Source of the DNA: Amycolatopsis tolypomycina
GTDB taxonomy: Bacteria; Actinomycetota; Actinomycetes; Mycobacteriales; Pseudonocardiaceae
Direction of reading: 5' to 3'
Length of the DNA stretch: 64,000 bases
Assembly: GCF_900105945.1 (NCBI RefSeq)
Contig: NZ_FNSO01000004.1
Location: 6,824,001-6,888,000 of the forward strand
In this document: positions 41,554 through 48,997 of the stretch, piece by piece
Position numbering within the stretch: the stretch's first letter is position 1
Layout: the number at the start of each line of letters is the position of its first letter
The notes under the pieces: generated by a model
Databases searched by the model: none
What the model was told of the DNA's origin: nothing
The model's input: the letters and a program-made list of their open reading frames with translations, nothing else
Translations under genes and position numbers: made by a program

Positions 41554-43112
41554 GCGACATGAACGGCGCCCAGTCCCTGATCCGCACGCTGGTCGACGCC
41601 GGCGTCGAGGTGTGTTTCGCGAACCCCGGCACGTCCGAGATGCACTTCGTCGCCGCCCTCGATTCCGTCCCCGAGATGCGGGGCGTGCTCGCGCTCTTCG
41701 AGGGTGTCGTCACCGGTGCGGCCGACGGCTACGCGCGGATCGCGGACAAGCCCGCCGCGACGCTGCTGCACCTCGGCCCCGGCCTGGGCAACGGCCTGGC
41801 GAACCTGCACAACGCGCGGCGCGCGCACACCCCGATCGTCAACGTCGTCGGCGACCACGCGACCTACCACAAGCAGTACGACGCACCGCTGGAGTCGGAC
41901 ATCGAGGCCGTCGCGGGCTCCCTCGAGGGCTGGGTGCGCCGCTCGGAGCACACCAAGGACGTCGGGGCGGACGCCGCCGCCGCGGTCGCCGCCGCGCAGG
42001 ACGCACCCGGCCGCGTCGCCACGCTGATCCTGCCCGCGGACGCGTCGTGGGGCGAGGGCGGCGAGACCTGCGCGCCGATCCCGCCGCGCGTGCCGCAGGC
42101 CGTGGACGCCACGACCGTCAAGGACGTCGCCGCGGTGTTCGGCACCGGGGAACCGGTGGCGCTGCTCGTCGGCGGCAGCGCGTGCCGCGAAGAAGGCCTG
42201 CGCGCCGCCAGCCGCATCGGCGCCGCGACCGGCGCCAAGGTGTTCGTCGAGACGTTCCCGGCCCGGCTGGAGCGCGGTGCCGGGCTGCCGTCGATCGAGC
42301 GGCTCGGCTACCTCGCCGAGCAGGTCGCCTACCAGCTCGACGGGATCAAGCACGTCGTCGTCGCCGGCACGAAGGCGCCGGTGTCGTTCTTCGCCTACCC
42401 GGGAAAGGCGAGCGACCTGGTGCCCGAAGGCGCCCAGGTGCACACGCTGGCGTCGGTCGGCCAGGACGTCACACGGGCGCTGAACGAGGTCGCCGAGCTG
42501 GTCGCCGCGGACACCGAGCCGGTGCTGGCGCCGGCGTCGCGGCCCGCGCTGCCCAGCGGGCCGCTGACCCCGCAGAACTGGGTCGAGGTGATCGGGGCGC
42601 TGCTGCCGGACAACGCGATCATCGCCGACGAGGCCAACACCTCCGGCCTGATGCTGCCGATGGCGACGGCCGGTGCGCCGCGCCACGACGTCCTCACGCT
42701 GACCGGCGGCGCGATCGGCTACGGCATGCCGGTGGCGACCGGGGCGGCCGTCGCGGCGCCGGACCGGCCGGTGCTGAACCTGCAGTCCGACGGCAGCGCG
42801 CTGTACACGATTTCGGCGCTGTGGACGCAGGCGCGGGAGAACCTGAACGTCACGACGGTGCTGCTCAACAACCGCGCGTACGCGATCCTGCGGCTGGAGC
42901 TGCAGCGCGTCGGCGCGGCCTCGGGCGGCCCGAAGGCGAACGACCTGCTCGACCTGTCCCGGCCGGACATGGACTTCGTGAAGATCGCGGAGGGCATGGG
43001 CGTCCCGGCGTCGCGCGCGACCACCGCCGAAGAGCTCGCCGAGCAGCTCCAGCGGGCCTTCGCCGAGCCCGGCCCGCACCTCATCGACGCCGCGGTGCCG
43101 CCCCTGCTGTAG
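41550..43112 (+). CDS. Thiamine-diphosphate enzyme, acetolactate synthase large-subunit family
   Basis: A 520-residue TPP enzyme. The catalytic Glu is in LALFEGVVTGAADGYARI, the HLGPGLGNGLANLHNARRA loop follows, and the TPP site reads SDGSALYTISALWTQ then VLLNNRAYAIL (Ser in place of the usual Gly before Asp-Gly). It probably decarboxylates or condenses a 2-oxo acid made by the coupled flavoprotein, for example glyoxylate. The exact reaction is not fixed by sequence. There is no ALS regulatory subunit beside it. Confidence 0.85.
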   Translation: MSDMNGAQSLIRTLVDAGVEVCFANPGTSEMHFVAALDSVPEMRGVLALFEGVVTGAADGYARIADKPAATLLHLGPGLGNGLANLHNARRAHTPIVNVVGDHATYHKQYDAPLESDIEAVAGSLEGWVRRSEHTKDVGADAAAAVAAAQDAPGRVATLILPADASWGEGGETCAPIPPRVPQAVDATTVKDVAAVFGTGEPVALLVGGSACREEGLRAASRIGAATGAKVFVETFPARLERGAGLPSIERLGYLAEQVAYQLDGIKHVVVAGTKAPVSFFAYPGKASDLVPEGAQVHTLASVGQDVTRALNEVAELVAADTEPVLAPASRPALPSGPLTPQNWVEVIGALLPDNAIIADEANTSGLMLPMATAGAPRHDVLTLTGGAIGYGMPVATGAAVAAPDRPVLNLQSDGSALYTISALWTQARENLNVTTVLLNNRAYAILRLELQRVGAASGGPKANDLLDLSRPDMDFVKIAEGMGVPASRATTAEELAEQLQRAFAEPGPHLIDAAVPPLL

Positions 43113-43120
43113 AAACGGAC

Positions 43121-43126
43121 TATTCT
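43121..43126 (+). promoter_or_regulatory. TATTCT -10-like box before methyltransferase copy 1
   Basis: TATTCT sits 37 bp before the ATG. The stretch from here to the ATG (TATTCTC, then CACACC, then GGGAGCGGCGG) is repeated before copy 3 at 44770. This suggests the promoter/RBS unit was copied together with the gene. Confidence 0.5.
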
Positions 43127-43157
43127 CCCGTCACACCCTCGATCCCGGGAGCGGCGG

Positions 43158-43961
43158 ATGAGCGAAGACGAACACGCCAAGCGGGGCATCGACCTCGACA
43201 GACCGAACGCCGCGCGCGTGTACGACTACATGATCGGCGGCAAGCTCAACTACGCCGTCGACCGGATGTTCGCCGACCAGATCCTGAGCGTGCTGCCGAA
43301 CGCCCAGCACATGGCGCTGACCAACCGGGCGTGGCTGCGCCGCGCCGCGCGGTTCGCGGCGGAGCAGGGCGTCCGGCAGTTCCTGGACATCGGTTCGGGG
43401 ATGCCGACGGTCGGCCACGTGCACGAGGTCGTCCAGGCGATCGACCCGGACTCGCGGGTGGTGTACGTCGACAACGAGCCGATCGCCGTCGCGCACAGCG
43501 AGATCGTGCTGGAGGGCAACGACAACGCGGCCATGGTCCAGGCCGACGCCGAGTACCCGGACGAAGTGCTGGAGCACCCGGCGACCGAGGCGCTGCTGGA
43601 CTTCAGCGAGCCCGTGATGGTGATCATGGCGGCGTTCGTGCACTTCATCCCGGACTCCCGGGACCCGGCCGGCCTGATCGGCACCTACCGCGACGTCCTC
43701 GCGCCGGGCAGCTACCTCGCGCTGTCGTCGGGCACCTGGGAGGGCCAGGGCGACGAGACACAGCGCTCGGTCGCGCTGTACGAGAAGAGCGGCACGCCGC
43801 TGACGCTGCGGTCGCCCGACGAACTGCGGGCGCTGGTGAAGGGCTTCGAGATCCTGCCGCCGGGGATCGTGTTCACGCCCGAGTGGCGTCCGGACGGGCC
43901 TCTGGAAGACCCGCCGGAGCAGTCGGGCGGTCTCGCGCTGGTGGCCCGCAAGGAGCGGTGA
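43158..43961 (+). CDS. SAM-dependent methyltransferase (Methyltransf_19 type), copy 1
   Basis: A 267-residue protein. It starts with the family hallmark IDLDRPNAARVYDYMIGGKLNYAVDR in two blocks, then the SAM site FLDIGSGMPTVGHVHEV and VYVDNEPIAVAHSEIVL, a motif set typical of actinobacterial Methyltransf_19 proteins. The natural acceptor is unknown. ATG 43158 is preceded by GGGAGCGGCGG. Copy 2 starts on its stop codon (TGATG). Confidence 0.88.
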   Translation: MSEDEHAKRGIDLDRPNAARVYDYMIGGKLNYAVDRMFADQILSVLPNAQHMALTNRAWLRRAARFAAEQGVRQFLDIGSGMPTVGHVHEVVQAIDPDSRVVYVDNEPIAVAHSEIVLEGNDNAAMVQADAEYPDEVLEHPATEALLDFSEPVMVIMAAFVHFIPDSRDPAGLIGTYRDVLAPGSYLALSSGTWEGQGDETQRSVALYEKSGTPLTLRSPDELRALVKGFEILPPGIVFTPEWRPDGPLEDPPEQSGGLALVARKER

Positions 43962-44764
43962 TGATCGACGACCGGGCGCCGCGCGGCATCGACGTCGACA
44001 AGCCGAACGCCGCGCGCGTGTACGACTTCCTGATCGGCGGCAAGCTCAACTACGCGATCGACCGGGAGTTCGCCGAGCGGATCCTCCAGGTGCGGCCGGA
44101 GGCCAGGGAGCTGGCCCTGCTCAACCGGCGGTGGCTGCGCCGCGCGGTGCGGTTCGGCGCTTCGCAGGGGATCCGCCAGTTCCTGGACATCGGCTCGGGG
44201 ATGCCGACGGTCGGCCACGTGCACGAGGTGGCCCAGGCGATCGCCGCGGACTCGCGGGTGGTCTACGTCGACAACGAGCCGATCGCGGTCGCCCACAGCG
44301 AGATCGTCCTGGAGGGCAACGACAACGCGGCCATGGTCCAGGCCGACGCGGAGCTCCCGGACGGCGTCCTCGAACACCCGACGACCCAGCGCCTGCTGGA
44401 CTTCACCGAGCCGGTGATGCTGATCATGGCGGCGTTCATCCACTTCGTCCCGGATTCGCGCAACCCGGCCGGGCTGATCGCGGCCTACCGCGACGCGCTC
44501 GCGCCGGGCAGCTACCTGGCGCTGTCGTCGGGCACGTTCGAGGGCCAGGGCGAGGAGGTCCGCCGCGCGGCGGAGCTGTACCAGAAGAGCGTGACGGACG
44601 TCTTCGCGCGGTCGCGGGAGGAGCTGCGGGCGCTCGTGGCGGGGTTCGAGGTCCTGCCGCCGGGGATCGTGTTCACGCCGGAGTGGCGGCCGGACGACCC
44701 CGCCGACGTCGGGGAGCGTCCGGAGCTGGCCAGCCAGCTGGCCCTGGTCGCGCGCAAGAGCTGA
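43961..44764 (+). CDS. SAM-dependent methyltransferase (Methyltransf_19 type), copy 2
   Basis: A 267-residue paralog with the same blocks (IDVDKPNAARVYDFLIGG, FLDIGSGMPTVGHVHEV). Its ATG shares a base with the copy 1 stop (TGATG) and AGGAG lies just before. It has no promoter of its own visible, unlike copies 1 and 3, so it depends on the copy 1 transcript. The acceptor is unknown. Confidence 0.88.
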   Translation: MIDDRAPRGIDVDKPNAARVYDFLIGGKLNYAIDREFAERILQVRPEARELALLNRRWLRRAVRFGASQGIRQFLDIGSGMPTVGHVHEVAQAIAADSRVVYVDNEPIAVAHSEIVLEGNDNAAMVQADAELPDGVLEHPTTQRLLDFTEPVMLIMAAFIHFVPDSRNPAGLIAAYRDALAPGSYLALSSGTFEGQGEEVRRAAELYQKSVTDVFARSREELRALVAGFEVLPPGIVFTPEWRPDDPADVGERPELASQLALVARKS

Positions 44765-44769
44765 GCGGC

Positions 44770-44775
44770 TATTCT
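44770..44775 (+). promoter_or_regulatory. TATTCT -10-like box before methyltransferase copy 3
   Basis: TATTCT sits 36 bp before the ATG of copy 3, followed by a leader resembling that of copy 1 (CACACC, GGGGAGCGGCGG, then the same first codons MSEDEHA). It is probably a separate promoter for copy 3. Confidence 0.45.
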
Positions 44776-44805
44776 CGCGGCACACCTGACTCCGGGGAGC
44801 GGCGG

Positions 44806-45612
44806 ATGAGCGAAGACGAGCACGCACGGCGGGGCATCGACCTCGACAAGCCCAACGCGGCACGCGTGTACGACTACATCCTCGGCGGGCAGCTCAACTA
44901 CGCCGTCGACCGGATGTTCGCCGAGCAGGTGCTCGCCGCGCAGCCGAACGCGCGCGAGCGGGCGCGGCTGAACCGCCAGTGGCTGCGGCGGGCCGTCCGG
45001 TTCGGGCTGGACCAGGGCATCCGGCAGTTCCTCGACATCGGCTCCGGCATGCCGACCGTCGGCCACGTGCACGAGGTCGCGCAGGCGGTCGACCCGGCCG
45101 CCCGGGTCGTCTACGTCGACAACGAGCCGATCGCGGTGGCGCACAGCGAGATCGTCCTGGAGGACAACGAGAACGCGGTGATGGTCCACGCCGACGCCGA
45201 GTTCCCCGACGACGTCCTCGACCACGACACCACCGAGATGATGCTGGACCTGGACCAGCCGCTGATGGTGGTGATGGCGCTGTTCGTGCACTTCATCCCC
45301 GATGAGCGCGACCCGGCCCGGCTGATCGCCGCCTACCGCGACGCGCTCGCGCCCGGCAGCTACCTCGCGCTGTCGTCGGCCACGTACGAGCAGCAGAGCG
45401 ACGACACGGCCCGCGCCGTCGCGATGTACCGGAAGAGCGCCAATCCGGTGACGCCGCGTTCGGCCGACGAGCTGCGGGCCCTGGTCGACGGCTTCGAGAT
45501 CGTGGACCCGGGCATCGTGTTCATCCCCGAGTGGCGGCCGGACGACCCCGCGGAGGTCCCGCCCGACCCGGCGGAGTGCGGCGGCCTCGCCCTGGTGGCG
45601 CGCAAGAACTAG
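44806..45612 (+). CDS. SAM-dependent methyltransferase (Methyltransf_19 type), copy 3
   Basis: A 268-residue paralog that begins MSEDEHARRGIDLDKPN, almost as copy 1, and keeps FLDIGSGMPTVGHVHEV and VYVDNEPIAVAHSEIVL. It differs more in the last third (SATYEQQSDDTARAVAM). It has its own leader with a TATTCT box. Its stop overlaps the convergent MFS gene by 4 bases. Confidence 0.88.
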   Translation: MSEDEHARRGIDLDKPNAARVYDYILGGQLNYAVDRMFAEQVLAAQPNARERARLNRQWLRRAVRFGLDQGIRQFLDIGSGMPTVGHVHEVAQAVDPAARVVYVDNEPIAVAHSEIVLEDNENAVMVHADAEFPDDVLDHDTTEMMLDLDQPLMVVMALFVHFIPDERDPARLIAAYRDALAPGSYLALSSATYEQQSDDTARAVAMYRKSANPVTPRSADELRALVDGFEIVDPGIVFIPEWRPDDPAEVPPDPAECGGLALVARKN

Positions 45613-47012
45613 ACGCCGACCAGCGTCGGCGCCGTCCGCTTCCGAGGGACCAGCGCCGCCAGCAGCGCGCCCGCCAGCGCGGCGCCCGCGGCCACCGCGA
45701 AGGTGGCGCGGAAGCCGAACAGCGACGGCACCGGCAGCCCGCCGACGGTGATCGTCAGCTGGGCCAGCATCGCCGCCATCACCGCGCTCGAGATCGCCGT
45801 CCCGACCGAGCGCATCAGGGAGTTCAGGCCGTTCGCCGACGCCGTCTCGGTCACCGGTACCGAACCCATGATCAGGGCCGGCATCGCCGCGTACGCGATG
45901 CCGACACCCGCACCGATGATCACCGACGCCGTGATCAGCTCGACCGCGTTGTCCATCAGCACGATCGCGAACGCGTACCCGGCCGCGATCACCAGCGCAC
46001 CGCTGATCAGCGTCGGACGCGGGCCGAACCGGGCGATGAGCCGCGCCGAAACCGGCGAAAGCAGCATCATCACCAGGCCGTTCGGGGCGAGCGTGAGCCC
46101 GGACTCGACCATCGTCTGGCCCAGCCCGTAGCCGGTCGACGCCGGCGCCTGCAGCAGCTGCGGGAACGACAACGCCATGGCGTACAGCGCGAACCCGACC
46201 ATGATCGACGCGAGGTTGGTGAACAGCACCGGGCGGCGCGCGGAGACCCGCAGGTCGACCAGCGGATCGCGGCGCCGCAGCTGGTAGGCGCCCCAGCCGA
46301 GCAGGACGACGACGGCGGCCGCGGCCAGCCCGAGCGTCGGCGCGCTGGTCCAGCCCCACGTGCCGCCCTTGACCACCGGCAGCAGCAGGCACAGCAACCC
46401 GGCGGCCAGGCCGAACGCCCCGAAGAAGTCGAACGGCGCGGGCGTGCGCAGCGGCGATTCGGGCACGACGGTGAGGATCAGCAGCGCGCAGGCCAGCCCG
46501 AGCCCGGCGGCGGTCCAGAAGAGCACGTGCCAGTCGGCGTTCTCGGCGACGACCGCCGCGACCGGCAGCCCGATGGCGCCGCCGACCCCGAGCGTCGCGC
46601 TCATCAGCGAGATCGCGCCGCCGACGCGTTCGGGCGGGAGCTCGTCGCGCATGATGCTGATGCCGAGCGGGATCACGCCCATCGCGCAGCCCTGCAGCCC
46701 GCGGCCGAGGATCTGGAACGCGAGCGCGCTGGTCGTCGCGGACACGACCGAGCCGGCGATGAGCAGCCCGAGGCTGACGAGGATCATCCGCCGCTTGCCG
46801 TAGAGGTCGCCGAGCCGCCCGCTGACCGGCGTGATGACGGACGCGGCCAGCAGCGTCACGGTGACGACCCACGACGCGTCGGCCGCCGGGACGTTGAGCA
46901 GTCGCGGGAAGACCGGGATCAGCGGCACGACCAGCGTCTGCATGAACGACGCGACGAGCCCGCACGAGGCGAGCACCACGACGACCGCGCGGCCGGAACC
47001 GGACACCTCCAC
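45609..47012 (-). CDS. MFS transporter, DHA2 (14-helix) drug-efflux type
   Basis: A 467-residue transporter with about 14 membrane segments. The VTVTLLAASVITPVSGRLGDLYGKRR segment between helices 2 and 3 and the long central region (GWGAYQLRRRDPLVDLRVSARR) place it in the DHA2 multidrug group. It is probably a proton-driven exporter. GTG 47012 is assumed; GTG 47006 is possible. A GTACTTAGTAC palindrome is just upstream, suggesting repression by an unlinked regulator. Confidence 0.88.
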   Translation of the reverse strand: MEVSGSGRAVVVVLASCGLVASFMQTLVVPLIPVFPRLLNVPAADASWVVTVTLLAASVITPVSGRLGDLYGKRRMILVSLGLLIAGSVVSATTSALAFQILGRGLQGCAMGVIPLGISIMRDELPPERVGGAISLMSATLGVGGAIGLPVAAVVAENADWHVLFWTAAGLGLACALLILTVVPESPLRTPAPFDFFGAFGLAAGLLCLLLPVVKGGTWGWTSAPTLGLAAAAVVVLLGWGAYQLRRRDPLVDLRVSARRPVLFTNLASIMVGFALYAMALSFPQLLQAPASTGYGLGQTMVESGLTLAPNGLVMMLLSPVSARLIARFGPRPTLISGALVIAAGYAFAIVLMDNAVELITASVIIGAGVGIAYAAMPALIMGSVPVTETASANGLNSLMRSVGTAISSAVMAAMLAQLTITVGGLPVPSLFGFRATFAVAAGAALAGALLAALVPRKRTAPTLVGV

Positions 47013-47023
47013 ACCCCCAGTGT

Positions 47024-47034
47024 GTACTTAGTAC
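47024..47034. promoter_or_regulatory. GTACTTAGTAC near-palindrome at the MFS promoter
   Basis: GTAC arms flank TTA, 12 bp before the MFS start codon. TGCA-N6-TGCA lies at 47041-47054 beside it. This A+T-richer stretch between the MFS and the divergent histidine kinase gene looks like an operator region; the regulator is unknown. Confidence 0.4.
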
Positions 47035-47142
47035 GCATCATGCAACTTCATGCACTGTACCTACGGGGTGACGGGTTTCCGTACGAGTGGCGGTTTCGTC
47101 ACAGCCGGAAACCGGTGTCCCCGAGTCCCTAGACTCCTCTTC

Positions 47143-48210
47143 ATGTCCTGGTTGCGCCGGTTCGCGGTGGAGCTCGCGGTCACCGTGACCGTGCTCGCCG
47201 GCTCGCTGTTCGCCGTGCTCGGCGACCGTCCCGAGCCGCCGCACCACGCCGTGCTCGGCTGGGTTCTCACCGGTCTCGCCTGCGCCGCCCTCTTCTTCCG
47301 CCGCCGCCATCCCCTGGCCGTCGCCGGGCTCACCCTGGCCTGCTGCGCCCTCTACTACCCCCTCACCGATCCCGACGGCCTCGTCCTGCTCGCCTTCGCC
47401 TACGCGCTCTACACCGCCGCCGCGGCCGGGCGGATCCGCGGGGCCGCGCTGCTCGTCGTCGCCGCGATGGCTGGGGTCACCGCCGGCGAAATCAGCTCGC
47501 GGTCCGGGCGGCACGTCGACAACTTCGCCTTCTTCCTGATGACAGGCTGGTTCGTCGCCCTGGTCGCCGGCGGTGCCGTCGCCCACTACCGCGCCGAAGC
47601 CGAGCGGACCAAGGAGGCCGAAGCTCGGGCGCGCGCCACCGGCGAACGCCTGCGCATCGCCCGCGAACTGCACGACGTCCTCGGCCACCACCTCGCGCTC
47701 ATCAACGTCCAGGCCGGCGCCGCGCTGCACCGGCGTGACCCCGGGCAGGCCGAGGAGGCGCTCGGCGCCATCAAGGACGCCAGCAAGACCGCACTCCAGG
47801 AGTTGCGGACGACGCTCGGCGTGCTCCGGCAGGCCGGCGGGCCGAGCCTCCAGCGGGTCGCGGAGCTGGCCGAGTCGGTCGGCGCGTCCGGGCTCACCGT
47901 GCGCACCGAGATCGACGGCGTCGCCCGTGACCTGCCGCCGGACGTCGAGCACGCCGCGTTCCGGGTGGTGCAGGAGGCGCTGACGAACGTCGCCAGGCAC
48001 GCCGGCGCGAAGACCGTCGTCGTCCGGCTCGGCTACGGCGCCGACGAGCTGTCCGTCCAGGTCGACGACGACGGTCGCGGCGGCTCGGCGCCGGCCGGCA
48101 ACGGCATCCGCGGGATGGCCGAACGCGCGCGGGCGCTCGGCGGCGAGCTGACCGCGGCACCCCGCGAAGGCGGCGGTTACCGCGTGCGCGCCCGGCTGCC
48201 GGTGCGATGA
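47143..48210 (+). CDS. NarL/DesK-type sensor histidine kinase
   Basis: A 355-residue kinase with four to five membrane segments in the first 145 residues, a HisKA_3 dimerisation domain with H177 in RIARELHDVLGHHLALI, and a short HATPase domain (FRVVQEALTNVARHAG, DDDGRGG, GIRGMAERARALGG). ATG 47143 fits the membrane start MSWLRRFAVEL. The cognate response regulator follows after 7 bases. Confidence 0.9.
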   Translation: MSWLRRFAVELAVTVTVLAGSLFAVLGDRPEPPHHAVLGWVLTGLACAALFFRRRHPLAVAGLTLACCALYYPLTDPDGLVLLAFAYALYTAAAAGRIRGAALLVVAAMAGVTAGEISSRSGRHVDNFAFFLMTGWFVALVAGGAVAHYRAEAERTKEAEARARATGERLRIARELHDVLGHHLALINVQAGAALHRRDPGQAEEALGAIKDASKTALQELRTTLGVLRQAGGPSLQRVAELAESVGASGLTVRTEIDGVARDLPPDVEHAAFRVVQEALTNVARHAGAKTVVVRLGYGADELSVQVDDDGRGGSAPAGNGIRGMAERARALGGELTAAPREGGGYRVRARLPVR

Positions 48211-48217
48211 TGGGCCG

Positions 48218-48883
48218 ATGATCCGGGTCCTGCTCGTCGACGACCAGCGGCTCGTCCGCGCCGGCTTCCGGTCCATTTTGGACGGTGAGGACGACATCTC
48301 CGTCGTCGCCGAGGCCGCGGACGGGCGCGAGGCGCTGCAGGCCGCGCACGACCACCACCCCGACGTCGTGCTGATGGACATCCGGATGCCGGTGCTCGAC
48401 GGCCTCGCCGCCACCCGGCACCTCCTCGAAGACCCCGGCGTGCACACCAGGGTCGTCATCCTCACGACGTTCGACCTCGACGAAGACGTCTACGGCGCGC
48501 TGCGGGCGGGCGCGAGCGGGTTCCTGGTCAAGGACACCGAGCCCGAGGAGCTGATCCACGCCGTGCGCGTGGTCGCCCGCGGCGACGCGCTGCTGGCGCC
48601 GTCGATCACCCGGCGGCTGATCGCGGAGTTCGCCGCGCGCGGCACCCGCCCGGCGCCGTCCCCGGCGCTCGACCGGCTCACCGACCGCGAACGCGAGGTG
48701 CTGTCCCTGGTCGCGGCCGGGCTGTCGAACGACGAGATCGCGCGCGAGCTCACGCTCAGCCCGGCGACGGCGAAGACGCACGTCAGCCGCATCATGACGA
48801 AGACCGGCACGCGGGACCGGGCGCAGCTCGTCGTCCTCGCCTACGAGTCCGGCGCGGTGACGCCGCGGTGGCTGGCCCCCTGA
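48218..48883 (+). CDS. NarL/LuxR-type response regulator
   Basis: A 221-residue regulator: receiver domain (VLLVDDQRLVRAGF, phospho-acceptor D54 in VVLMDIRMPVLDG, Lys in FLVKDTEPEEL) and a LuxR-type HTH (LTDREREVLSLVAAGLSNDEIARELTLS, then KTHVSRIMTKTGTRDRAQLVV). It is the partner of the kinase just upstream. The MMPL transporter downstream is a likely target, as in many actinobacterial membrane-stress systems. Confidence 0.92.
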   Translation: MIRVLLVDDQRLVRAGFRSILDGEDDISVVAEAADGREALQAAHDHHPDVVLMDIRMPVLDGLAATRHLLEDPGVHTRVVILTTFDLDEDVYGALRAGASGFLVKDTEPEELIHAVRVVARGDALLAPSITRRLIAEFAARGTRPAPSPALDRLTDREREVLSLVAAGLSNDEIARELTLSPATAKTHVSRIMTKTGTRDRAQLVVLAYESGAVTPRWLAP

Positions 48884-48907
48884 CCCGTACTCCCCCGGGT
48901 GTACGGG
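48884..48907. promoter_or_regulatory. Inverted repeat CCCGTAC-N10-GTACGGG between response regulator and MMPL gene
   Basis: Perfect 7-bp arms directly after the regulator stop, 91 bp before the MMPL ATG. It may be the binding site of the neighbouring NarL-type regulator or a weak terminator; the position fits both. Confidence 0.45.
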
Positions 48908-48997
48908 ACCGGCCTTAAGGGACACCGCTGGGAGCACGCGAAGTGTCTTCCGCTGCGCGACGCGCGGTAGGGCCCGTCTCGCGAATCCTTGTCCCCC

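Noticed and set aside
41612..44764. Apparent 1050-residue protein covering the TPP enzyme and two methyltransferases
   Set aside because: Only its last 267 residues are real (methyltransferase copy 2); the rest is the wrong frame of genes with recognised motifs.
44512..46965. 817-residue minus-strand open frame under copies 2 and 3 and the MFS gene
   Set aside because: No recognisable domain; Arg/Ala-rich shadow. The methyltransferases and the DHA2 MFS explain the coding signal.
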